A stretch of DNA of 64,000 nucleotides from Acidovorax sp. A1169 (lineage in GTDB: Bacteria; Pseudomonadota; Gammaproteobacteria; Burkholderiales; Burkholderiaceae_C). This document shows, in pieces, positions 17,512-25,413 of the stretch. Made by a program: the position numbers and the translations under genes. Every line of letters starts with the position of its first letter. Position 1 is the stretch's first letter. The notes under the pieces were generated by a model. It searched no databases. It saw nothing but the letters and a program-made list of their open reading frames with translations, and was not told the DNA's origin. The stretch covers positions 124,001-188,000 of the forward strand of contig NZ_JAUZDX010000013.1 of NCBI RefSeq assembly GCF_030704685.1. The letters are read 5' to 3'.

Positions 17512-18354
17512 TCACCGCCCGTGCACCTGCTCCACATACAAACCCAGCCACGACAACCTCCCAGACACTTCGACCGTGCCACCGGCCGGCGGCATGGCAC
17601 CTTCCAGGCGCCGGTGCAGGCAGATCCTGAAGGAAGTTGCACCCTGGAGTTCGAATGTCGCAGTGTGGTTGCACCCCCGTCGTGCGTGACGCTGCTCGAC
17701 GGACGCCACCTGGACCTCCGCGCGGGCATCCGAACCAAAGGTCCACCCCAGCAGCGCGGCCCAGCCCCAAGGCGCCGTAGACACCATGCAGGCACTCAGC
17801 ACCACCAACGCGGGGTACACAAGCAGCCAACGCTCGGCCCAGCTGCGCGCACGGGGTTCCCGCGCGTGCTCAACCCGCATCGCAATGAACCACATGGCCG
17901 CAAACACCGGCAGCAAGCCAAGAAAAAGCAGCCACGCCAGCGGGCCGTATGCGACCTCGCCAAACCACATGAATTGCTGCGCCAGGGACAGCCCGAGGAC
18001 CATGCCGATCACTGTGTAGGCAACGACCAGCAGCACCGAAATCTGGTACTTGCGCGAAAGCATCCAGCGCCTGGGCGCTTTGGCCGGCGCATCAAAGTTC
18101 CATGGGCCCTTCCTCTTTTGCGCTGCCTCCCGCGCCTTTATCTCGCGCACCTGGGCCTCGCCAATCGCCAGCAACCGCGCCTCGATGCGGGCCGTCTCCT
18201 GTTCGTCCGGATTCACCCTTCGCTCAGGCGTTGCCGGCTCCATTCCAGGCGGGTCTGCCACATCACCCGTACCGGCACCGGGTGGCACGCCATGGAGCCC
18301 ATCGCCAATCGGGCTCTTGGCCGGTTGCACGGCCGTAGTGCGCTCACTTGGCAT
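17512..18354 (-). CDS. Membrane protein, paralogue 3 of a tandem family
   Basis: About 280 residues from ATG 18354 (MPSERTTAVQPAKSPIGDG), overlapping the end of the preceding gene by 11 bases. A charged N-terminal helix (ETARIEARLLAIGEAQVREI) is followed by four membrane segments in two pairs (YQISVLLVVAYTVIGMVLGL; YGPLAWLLFLGLLPVFAAMW; then WLLVYPALVVLSACMVSTAP). A C-terminal soluble beta domain has RGCNHTATFELQGATSFRIC and ends GRLSWLGLYVEQVHGR. The two Cys in this domain are conserved in the neighbours. Family unknown. Confidence 0.7.
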   Translation of the reverse strand: MPSERTTAVQPAKSPIGDGLHGVPPGAGTGDVADPPGMEPATPERRVNPDEQETARIEARLLAIGEAQVREIKAREAAQKRKGPWNFDAPAKAPRRWMLSRKYQISVLLVVAYTVIGMVLGLSLAQQFMWFGEVAYGPLAWLLFLGLLPVFAAMWFIAMRVEHAREPRARSWAERWLLVYPALVVLSACMVSTAPWGWAALLGWTFGSDARAEVQVASVEQRHARRGCNHTATFELQGATSFRICLHRRLEGAMPPAGGTVEVSGRLSWLGLYVEQVHGR

Positions 18355-19075
18355 GGATCTCTCGCACATACAGCCCCAGGCGCGAAACGCGCCCATACAC
18401 GGCCACCGTGTCCCCGGCACCCGGCGCCTTTGCGGCCAGGCGCTCCTCCACGCAGATGCGCGCCACCGTTCCACGGAACTCCAGGCGGGCATGTTGACCG
18501 CAAGGAACATAGTTTCGCAGCGGCTCGATCGAGAGCACACGGGCTTCCACGCGCGAAGGCGTGCCAGCCATCCAGCCCAGGTAGGCAAGCCATCCCCAGG
18601 GCGCAGCGGCCACCGCTACCGCGCACAGCAGGGCCAGGAGGGGGTACGCGATCACCGTGCGAAAAAATACGCCAGGGAGTGGGTCTGCCATTTGGGGCAC
18701 CACCCTTTCGAGCCGGCACAACACCACGACGAAGACCGGTACCAGCACACCCACCATCCACGGCATGGCAGCGCGCAGGGCGGTGTTGCCGAAGAACAGG
18801 AATCCCCCGCCCATGGCCCATTCGAAATAGAGGCCGCCCAACACGAAAACGAGCGACACCATCGCAGGCACCGCGAACCTGCAGGGCAGCAGGATTCTGG
18901 CGCGTTCCTGTTCCCGCTGCAGTCGGGCCAGCCGCAGGTGCCGTGCCCGCAGCGGCTGGATTGCACCCATGCCTTTGCGCACTTCGCCCAACACCCGCGC
19001 TTCACGCCGGTTCTGCGCAGCCGCCAGTTCCTCAGGGGTCTGCCTTCGCCTTCGTCCGTTGGGCTCACTTCGCAT
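18344..19075 (-). CDS. Membrane protein, paralogue 2 of a tandem family
   Basis: 243 residues from ATG 19075 (MRSEPNGRRRRQTPEELAAA), overlapping the stop of the upstream paralogue by 11 bases, so translation is probably coupled. It has the same layout as its neighbours: a basic coiled N-terminus, two pairs of membrane helices (AVPAMVSLVFVLGGLYFEWA; MPWMVGVLVPVFVVVL; AYPLLALLCAVAVAAAPWGW), and a beta domain with paired Cys (VPCGQHARLEFRGTVARICV) ending GRVSRLGLYVREIHAK. Function unknown. Confidence 0.7.
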   Translation of the reverse strand: MRSEPNGRRRRQTPEELAAAQNRREARVLGEVRKGMGAIQPLRARHLRLARLQREQERARILLPCRFAVPAMVSLVFVLGGLYFEWAMGGGFLFFGNTALRAAMPWMVGVLVPVFVVVLCRLERVVPQMADPLPGVFFRTVIAYPLLALLCAVAVAAAPWGWLAYLGWMAGTPSRVEARVLSIEPLRNYVPCGQHARLEFRGTVARICVEERLAAKAPGAGDTVAVYGRVSRLGLYVREIHAK

Positions 19076-19886
19076 GCACCGCCCCCACATGCAACCCCCA
19101 GCGCGACACCAGCCCGGCCACCACCACGGTATTGCCCGCGCGCGGCATCACGCCCGTCACGGCGGTGTTCATGCACACCCTGCCCGTGCTGCCGCGAAAC
19201 TCCAGGCGGGCGTACTGGTTGCAGCTGCTCGAAATGCGCGGTGCCTCCACCGACACCACGAGCGCCTCCACGCGCGCAGGTTTACCAACCAGTTCGCCCA
19301 GGTAGGCGGCCCAGCCCCAGGGGGCGGCACCCAGCGCTGCAGCACTCAGCAGCGCCGCGAAGGGATACACCACCATCTGCCGCACGAACCTGGTGGGCAT
19401 CTGCGCCACCCACCAGGGCGCCAGCACCTCGGTGCGGCACAGTGCCCAGTACCACAGCGGGGCCGCAGCCAGCACCAGCCAGGGCGTGGCGGAGCGCAGG
19501 GTGGCGTGACCGGAGACGAGGAAATGGTCGCCCTGTGCCATCTCGAAGAGGGCACCGCCAAAGACGAAGACGAGCATGGCCACGAAGACCATGGCCAGCC
19601 CGTAGGGCACGAACAGGCGCTCGGCAGGCTGCTTATGCAGCAATTGCTCGCGCCGCTGCTGGGCCTGCCGCATCCGTGCGCGGCGCTCCTGCTCTTTTTG
19701 CTTTTGCACCTGGCCCTGCACGCGCGACTGGGCGCGCTGCTGGGCGGCGGCCAGCTCTTCGCGGCTGCGGCGGCGCTGTGGTGGTGCATCGGTTGCGCGG
19801 GCGGTGCTGCCGGGTGCGGCAGCACCCGTTGCGTAGGCGGCTGGCAGCGCAGGGGCCAGGCCTTCGGGGTGGCGGTGGTCTCTCAT
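19065..19886 (-). CDS. Membrane protein, paralogue 1 of a tandem family
   Basis: 273 residues from ATG 19886 (MRDHRHPEGLAPALPAAYAT). It is the first of three overlapping genes. The N-terminal half is a long Gln/Arg/Glu-rich coiled coil (QQRAQSRVQGQVQKQKEQER). Four membrane helices follow (YGLAMVFVAMLVFVFGGALF; WLVLAAAPLWYWAL; YPFAALLSAAALGAAPWGWA), then the C-terminal beta domain (SSCNQYARLEFRGSTGRVCM; GLVSRWGLHVGAVHAK). The shared shape implies duplication in place. No known domain is recognised. Topology suggests that the Cys-containing domain and the coiled coil are on opposite ends of a helical bundle. Confidence 0.7.
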   Translation of the reverse strand: MRDHRHPEGLAPALPAAYATGAAAPGSTARATDAPPQRRRSREELAAAQQRAQSRVQGQVQKQKEQERRARMRQAQQRREQLLHKQPAERLFVPYGLAMVFVAMLVFVFGGALFEMAQGDHFLVSGHATLRSATPWLVLAAAPLWYWALCRTEVLAPWWVAQMPTRFVRQMVVYPFAALLSAAALGAAPWGWAAYLGELVGKPARVEALVVSVEAPRISSSCNQYARLEFRGSTGRVCMNTAVTGVMPRAGNTVVVAGLVSRWGLHVGAVHAK

Positions 19887-20137
19887 GGTGTCTTTTTTTA
19901 TGGCTCGAAAACTCCCTCGCAACCATCGTAAGCGCAGCCCTTGAATCGGCATATTTCGCGTTTGCCATGCAGGTTGTAGGTGCTTTGGGCCACCCTCAAG
20001 ACGCTGGGGCAACCGAAGGCAACCTATGCGCCCGGGCACCGCACAACGGCGCCAAAGAGCCTGCAGCATTCCTGTTTGTCACGTACCATGGCACGCCCTG
20101 CCGCAACTGTTTTTGACCGAAAAGGAGCTGGACCACC

Positions 20138-20974
20138 ATGTGCGATTCGAATGACGACCTCCACAAGTACACCCGCCGCGACTTTACGGCGTGGGCGGCT
20201 TCGGCCGGCCTGCTGACAGCATTGCCTGCGGTGGCCAACGCTGCAGCGGTGGCAGAGCGTGACGTGACCATCACCACGCCAGACGGAAGCTGCGACGCCT
20301 ACTTTGTCGCGCCGACCTCGGGTCCGGCCCCCGGGGTGCTCGTGTGGCCCGACATCTTCGGCCTGCGCCCGGCTTTTCGGCAGATGGGCAAGCGCCTGGC
20401 AGAGTCGGGCTACAGCGTGCTCGTCGTCAACCCTTTCTATCGTCAGAAGAAGGCGCCTACCGCAGCACAGGGCGGCCAGACGCCGATTGCCGAAGTGATG
20501 CCGCTGATGCAGGCCCTGACGCCCGCCATGCATTTGAGCGACGGCAAGACCTTCGTGGCGTGGCTCGATGCCCAGGCCGAGGTGGACAAGGCGCGCAAGA
20601 TCGGCACCACCGGCTACTGCATGGGCGGGCCGATTGCGGTGCGCACGGCCCTGGTGGCGGCGGGCCGCGTGGGTGCGGTGGCCAGCTTCCATGGCGCGGC
20701 CATGGTGACGCCAGCGGCTGACAGCCCCCATCGGCTGGTGGCGCAGACCAAGGCGCAGTACCTCATTGCGATTGCCGAGAACGACGATACCAAGGACCCA
20801 GAGGCCAAGGCCAGCCTGCGCGCCGCGTTCGAGGGCGCCAAGCTGCAGGCCGAGGTGGAGGTCTACCCCGCCGCCCACGGCTGGTGCCCTCCCGACTCGC
20901 GGGTCTACGACGCCGCCCAGGCAGACCGCGCCTGGGCGCGCCTGCTCGCCACCTTCGGCAAGGCACTGGCCTGA
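20138..20974 (+). CDS. Exported dienelactone hydrolase-family protein
   Basis: 278 residues with a twin-arginine motif (YTRRDFTAWAASAGLLTALP, cleavage near ANA). The dienelactone hydrolase triad is readable: nucleophile Cys in GTTGYCMGGPIAV (residue about 165), Asp in IAENDDTKD, and His in YPAAHGWCPPDS. The family opens lactones in chlorocatechol pathways, but exported homologues have unknown substrates. It stands alone; no other catechol-pathway gene is near. A ribosome site AAGGAG lies before the ATG. Confidence 0.88.
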   Translation: MCDSNDDLHKYTRRDFTAWAASAGLLTALPAVANAAAVAERDVTITTPDGSCDAYFVAPTSGPAPGVLVWPDIFGLRPAFRQMGKRLAESGYSVLVVNPFYRQKKAPTAAQGGQTPIAEVMPLMQALTPAMHLSDGKTFVAWLDAQAEVDKARKIGTTGYCMGGPIAVRTALVAAGRVGAVASFHGAAMVTPAADSPHRLVAQTKAQYLIAIAENDDTKDPEAKASLRAAFEGAKLQAEVEVYPAAHGWCPPDSRVYDAAQADRAWARLLATFGKALA

Positions 20975-21250
20975 AGTGAAAAACACCCCCTGAGTCGCTT
21001 CGCGCCTTCACCCCTCTCTCGACTCGCTGCGCGAGTCGGGAGGGGGACGCCCCCAGTGCACGCAAGCGAAGCGCCGCATACGCGGCTTGGCGGCCCTTGC
21101 ACGGGGGCACTGGCTTTGGCCGCGCCAGTTTCGTGCGTCGCGGGTGGCGCGCAGCGCAATGAATAACTGATACCGGCCTGAATGAATGCATCCCGGGCGC
21201 CGCAGCGTCCGGGCATGCATGTGCCGGGTTGCCGCACGCTCCTGGCGCGC
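20975..21250. other. Intergenic region with a strong hairpin
   Basis: It holds a hairpin at 21020-21038 (CGACTCG-CTGCG-CGAGTCG, 7-base stem) followed by GGAGGGGG. It lies between the convergent hydrolase and Sel1 genes, so a terminator role is possible. The surrounding text (repeated GAAGCGCCGC, CGCGGCTTGG) looks like a dispersed intergenic repeat of this genus; this could not be verified here. No gene is seen. Confidence 0.4.
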
Positions 21251-23287
21251 TCACTCCCGCCAGCGAAACGACCGCACCAGCATCCACGCGCTCACCGCCA
21301 TGCCCACCATGGGGATGGCCGCCACCACCGCCACTGCGGCGCGCGCGGCGGGCGGCCAATCGAAGTCGCGCCCCGTGCGCCAGGCGCCGAAGGCGGCGAT
21401 CAGGCCCATCACGGCCATGCCCGTGCGAAAGCTCGCACCCTCCTTGAAGAACAGGATCAGCAGCACCACGTTGGCCGCGCCAATGAGCAGGGCCAGGTGG
21501 CCCAGGTGCAGCGAGAAGGTGGTGCGCTGGTAGCTGCGGTCGCGCTCCGGCATGCGCTCGTCGTCATCCTCGCCCTCGTCCTGCGCCAACTGGCCGCGCG
21601 CTCGGCCCGGCGCCGGGCTTTGCGGGGATGCGGCAGCGGCCGGTGGAGTCGGCGCGCCCCCGGCGCGGCCCCAGTCCGTGCCAGACAGGCCTGCCGCTGC
21701 GGCAGCGCCGACACCAGCCGCCACAGCGGCGCCCGCCGCACCCTTCGGGGGCGCGCCGATGCCGCCCGCGCCGGCCTGCAGCCCTTTCTCTCGCAGCACG
21801 GCGCGCAGGCGGCCCGGCTCGCGCAGAGCCGCCACCAGGGCGCGCACGGGGCCCTGCTCATGGGGCGCAATCTTCAGGTCGTCCACCCGCATGGTGGTGC
21901 CGCGCGTGTTGGCCAGCATGAACAGCGCCTTGGCGACCTGCTTGTCCCTGGGGCCGCCAGTGCCGTTCTCGATGGCGACCCCCAGGTTGTAGGTGCCGTC
22001 GGCATGGCCGGCCTCGGCCGCCTGGGCATACCAGTCGCGGGCCTGGGCCAGGTTCACCAGGCCGCCGTCGCGGCCATGCTCGTCCAGCGTGCCCATGTAG
22101 AACGCCGCATGCGGATTGCCCTCGCGGGCAAACCAGCCCACCAGGTCACGCAGCACCGATCCGGTCCACACCACCGGGGCTGTGGCGGGCGCCGACGGTG
22201 CCATGGGCGCCAGGCTCAGGCCGCCGGGGGATTCGGCCTCTTCCTTCGCCTGCCGCAGCTTTTGCTCCTGCTGCCACTGGTCCCTGGCTGCAGCATTCCA
22301 TTTGGCGGCCTCGGCCATGTCGACCGGGCCGCCCCAGCCGCGCTCGTGCATCAGTGCCAGCAGGCGCTTGGCGGGCTCGTGGTCCCAGTCCACGGCGCGC
22401 TGGCACCAGTAGCGGGCGTTCTCGTAGCTGGGCTCCTCCCAGCCGATCACCGACTCCAGCGCGGTGTAGAAGGCCGCCAGCTCGTGGCCCATCGACGCCG
22501 CAGCCTTCATGCCATCCGCAGCCTCGATGCGCTTGCGGGTGTACAGCAGCATCTGCTCGTTGTGCACATAGGCATCGTCCACCGCCTTGCGCTCGCCATC
22601 CACGATCGTGAGCAGCATGGCGCCCGATGCGGACTTGAGGCGCGCCATCAAGGTCTGTATGCGCCCTTTGGCCTCGACGGGAAAGCGCTCGTAGAAGGCC
22701 TGCGCGTCCTGCCGCGTCGGCGCATCGTGCGCGCCCAGCAGCTGCAGCGCGGCCGCCAGGTCAAAGTGCCGGCGCTGGCCCATGGTGCCAAAGCGCAGCG
22801 CGCGGCCCATGGCGTACAGGGCGTGCAGGTTGCCGCGCGCGGCATGGGTGCGGTACTCGGCCCAGGCCGTGGCGTCGTCGCCGGCCTTGCGGGCCTGTTC
22901 GGCGCGCTTGAGCTGCAGGTCCGGCTCCTCGGGCACATCGCCATTGCCCAGGTAGTGCACGCCGCTTTGCGGGTCGTACAGGTTCAGGCCCAGCCGGGTG
23001 GCCTGCGCCCAGGCAAACTCGAAGGCATCGTCCCAGTGTTCGGTGCGGGTGTTGATGCCAAAGCCGAGCGTGGCGTCTTCGGTAACGCCGTCTTCGCTGC
23101 CGTCCAGCCACACGTCCATCGCTTCGGGATAACGCTCCTGCAGCGCCCGGCCCCACACCAGGAATCGGGGGTTCTGCCCCGGCGGCGGGGTGGCGAACAC
23201 GCGCTCGAACTGCGCGTCGGCCTCCGCCTTGGTGGTGGGCCACGGCCAATCGGCCGGCTTTTCCCAGAGCTGCAGCGTGTAACTCAT
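21251..23287 (-). CDS. Sel1-repeat protein with C-terminal membrane segments
   Basis: 678 residues. It starts with a globular N-terminus (MSYTLQLWEKPADWPWPTTK), then tetratricopeptide/Sel1-like helices (GNLHALYAMGRALRFGTMGQ; ARYWCQRAVDWDHEPAKRLL; canonical YAQAAEAGHADGTYNLGVAI with ENGTGGPRD at about 455-480). A Gly/Ala/Pro-rich linker follows (AAGVGAAAAAGLSGTDWGRA), and the C-terminus has three membrane spans (LHLGHLALLIGAANVVLLIL; GMAVMGLIAAFGAWRTG; AAVAVVAAIPMVGMAVSAWM). Sel1 repeats bind partner proteins. This protein probably scaffolds something at the inner membrane; the partner is unknown. Confidence 0.8.
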   Translation of the reverse strand: MSYTLQLWEKPADWPWPTTKAEADAQFERVFATPPPGQNPRFLVWGRALQERYPEAMDVWLDGSEDGVTEDATLGFGINTRTEHWDDAFEFAWAQATRLGLNLYDPQSGVHYLGNGDVPEEPDLQLKRAEQARKAGDDATAWAEYRTHAARGNLHALYAMGRALRFGTMGQRRHFDLAAALQLLGAHDAPTRQDAQAFYERFPVEAKGRIQTLMARLKSASGAMLLTIVDGERKAVDDAYVHNEQMLLYTRKRIEAADGMKAAASMGHELAAFYTALESVIGWEEPSYENARYWCQRAVDWDHEPAKRLLALMHERGWGGPVDMAEAAKWNAAARDQWQQEQKLRQAKEEAESPGGLSLAPMAPSAPATAPVVWTGSVLRDLVGWFAREGNPHAAFYMGTLDEHGRDGGLVNLAQARDWYAQAAEAGHADGTYNLGVAIENGTGGPRDKQVAKALFMLANTRGTTMRVDDLKIAPHEQGPVRALVAALREPGRLRAVLREKGLQAGAGGIGAPPKGAAGAAVAAGVGAAAAAGLSGTDWGRAGGAPTPPAAAASPQSPAPGRARGQLAQDEGEDDDERMPERDRSYQRTTFSLHLGHLALLIGAANVVLLILFFKEGASFRTGMAVMGLIAAFGAWRTGRDFDWPPAARAAVAVVAAIPMVGMAVSAWMLVRSFRWRE

Positions 23288-23470
23288 CCTCAGAGCCCTC
23301 CCAGGCTTGGTATCTGTCGGGGATTCTAGAGCGGGACATTACCGCGTCACGCCCCTGCCGTGGCCTGCTCGCACCACGTTTCGTTACATCGTGCCTGTGA
23401 CTGCGGCCACATGCGCGGCAGCCCCCGCGTTCCTAGAATGGCCTTCGACAGTCCCGGGAGGATGAGGACC

Positions 23471-25330
23471 ATGAACTACTACACAAGCAACCCGTTCTTT
23501 TTTGCATTGCGGCTTTTGCGCAAGGCCACTGCCATGGCGGCGCTGGCACTGCCTGCTGCTTTCTTCCTCATGTCACCGGCGGCAACGGCCACCACCGTGA
23601 GCATGGGCTACGGGCACGGCTGTTCGGTGGCCGATACCAACCAGGTGACCTGCTGGGGCAGCGTGGCGTTGCCTACCCTGGGCACCATTCCAGTGAGGGA
23701 CGTGCAGGTGGGCCGCGACTTCAGCTGCGCGCGGCTGAACGGCATCGTCAAGTGCTGGGGCAACAATGACTTCTCCCAGCTGGGCGAATCGGCCACCAAC
23801 CCTGAAGGCCAATGGGCGCGCGGGCCTGAGCAGGCGCAGCAGATCGCTGTGGGGGCGCGGCACGCCTGCGCGCTGTCTTACGGCGCACCGTATTGCTGGG
23901 GCGACGCCAGCCAGAGCCAGATGGGCGAGCCCGCCCGAACCACGGTGGCCAAGGCCACTGTGCTGGCGGGCTTGAGGGGCATCTCGCATATTGCGGCGGG
24001 CAATGGTGCCACGTGCATGGTGCGATCGGACCGGAGCGTCGTCTGCGTCGGCGCGGGCAGCGGCTTGGCGGGCGCTGACGTGGAACCGCGCACGCCGCGA
24101 ACGGTGCCAGGCATCACCGACGCACTGGAGGTATCGATCTTCGACGGCCACGCCTGCGTGCTGCGTGTGGCAGGTCAGGTCTCCTGCTGGGGCAACAACC
24201 GCCATGGAGAGCTGGGCATACCCGCAGGCAGCGGCCCGCTCACGACCCCGGTCGAGGTCCCGGGCCTGGGCGCTGCGGCCAAATCCGTGGCCGCAGGCAA
24301 TGGCTACACCTGCGCCCTGCTCGTCAACGGCACCGTCAAATGCTGGGGCACCCATTTCAATGGCCAGTTGGGCACCGGCCTGGGCCCCGACACCGCCACC
24401 CCGGCCACCGGCCTGGTCATCGGCATCACCGATGCCACAGCCATCAGCGCGGGGAAAACCGCCGCCTGTGCAGCGCTCGAAGGCGGCTATGTGCAGTGCT
24501 GGGGCGAAGGCGCCGGCTGGAGCAGCGCCTACTGTCGCGTGCCAGGCGGGCTGTACCCGGGTGTTCCCGCCTCCTACGGCCCCTACCCCGACCTCCCCAT
24601 CTGCCGCGTGCCGGGCTCTGCCGCGCCCATGGCGGTCCAGGGCCTGGGCCCGGCGCGCGATGCGGCCCAGGTGCTGGAATGGGCCGAGAAAACCATGCCG
24701 CAGACCTTCACTGCGCAGACAACGGCCACCGTGCCAGACCACATCGACAATTTCTACCTGCGCGAGTATCCAGGCGGCCACCAGTTGGCCATCAACGGCC
24801 ATGGGACCCCGCACCTCATCTACAGCGGCCCCCTGACCGCAGGGCAAGTGGCCGACCTGGGGCCCTTGTACCAATGGCTGCGCAAAGCGACCCAGGACGA
24901 GGGCCACAAGAGTGGCCTGCAACTGCAGGCGATGCCGATCATTCACCAGATCAGCTTTGGCAATGTATGCAATGGGTTTGTACTTCCCCACGCCATTCGG
25001 GGTGGCATGAACGGTTTGCCATTGGACTTGAAAACCACCTCGGTGCGTGTGGAAAGCGACGCAGGCTCCATGGAATTCCCCGTCCAGGAACGCTACCGCA
25101 TGACGGTGCTGACTTCCGAAACCGACTGGATTTCCCAACGCATGCGGCGGGAGGGCGAGCCCATTCCTCCCGGGATGAAAGAAGAACCGGTGCTGTACGG
25201 TCGCACGGATGCTTGCCCGAAGTTTGACCTTTTGGGCCAGACCGTGGATGTGGTCGTTTTCTACACCCTCGGCAACAGAAAAGGGCAATTGCGCACCCGG
25301 GTCAAGGTCATCCCGAGCCCAACCGTGTAG
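23471..25330 (+). CDS. RCC1-repeat secreted protein, paralogue 2
   Basis: 619 residues from ATG 23471, with GAGGA seven bases before it. A signal peptide (MAALALPAAFFLMSPAATA) precedes repeats of the type CSVADTNQVTCWGS, CARLNGIVKCWGNNDFSQLG, CALSYGAPYCWGDASQSQMG, CVLRVAGQVSCWGNNRHGEL, CALLVNGTVKCWGTHFNGQL, each with paired Cys. From residue about 390 come a WAEKTMPQTF region, a YPGGHQLAINGHGTPHLIY motif and the shared C-terminal beta domain. It is complete, in contrast to the copy at 14742. Probably a surface or periplasmic propeller; function unknown. The third paralogue follows 83 bases later on the same strand. Confidence 0.82.
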   Translation: MNYYTSNPFFFALRLLRKATAMAALALPAAFFLMSPAATATTVSMGYGHGCSVADTNQVTCWGSVALPTLGTIPVRDVQVGRDFSCARLNGIVKCWGNNDFSQLGESATNPEGQWARGPEQAQQIAVGARHACALSYGAPYCWGDASQSQMGEPARTTVAKATVLAGLRGISHIAAGNGATCMVRSDRSVVCVGAGSGLAGADVEPRTPRTVPGITDALEVSIFDGHACVLRVAGQVSCWGNNRHGELGIPAGSGPLTTPVEVPGLGAAAKSVAAGNGYTCALLVNGTVKCWGTHFNGQLGTGLGPDTATPATGLVIGITDATAISAGKTAACAALEGGYVQCWGEGAGWSSAYCRVPGGLYPGVPASYGPYPDLPICRVPGSAAPMAVQGLGPARDAAQVLEWAEKTMPQTFTAQTTATVPDHIDNFYLREYPGGHQLAINGHGTPHLIYSGPLTAGQVADLGPLYQWLRKATQDEGHKSGLQLQAMPIIHQISFGNVCNGFVLPHAIRGGMNGLPLDLKTTSVRVESDAGSMEFPVQERYRMTVLTSETDWISQRMRREGEPIPPGMKEEPVLYGRTDACPKFDLLGQTVDVVVFYTLGNRKGQLRTRVKVIPSPTV

Positions 25331-25413
25331 CACGGCTCCGTGCAAAAAGCAACCCGCCCCTTGCTGCCCACCAGCATACCCATTGGCCCGGTGACATCCC
25401 TGAAGGACCTCCC

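Noticed and set aside
17365-20116. Two overlapping plus-strand frames of over 640 codons
   Set aside because: They oppose three membrane-protein genes with coherent hydrophobic patterns, and their translation is Arg/Pro/His-rich.
21182-23329. 715-codon plus-strand frame
   Set aside because: Shadow of the Sel1-repeat gene on the other strand.
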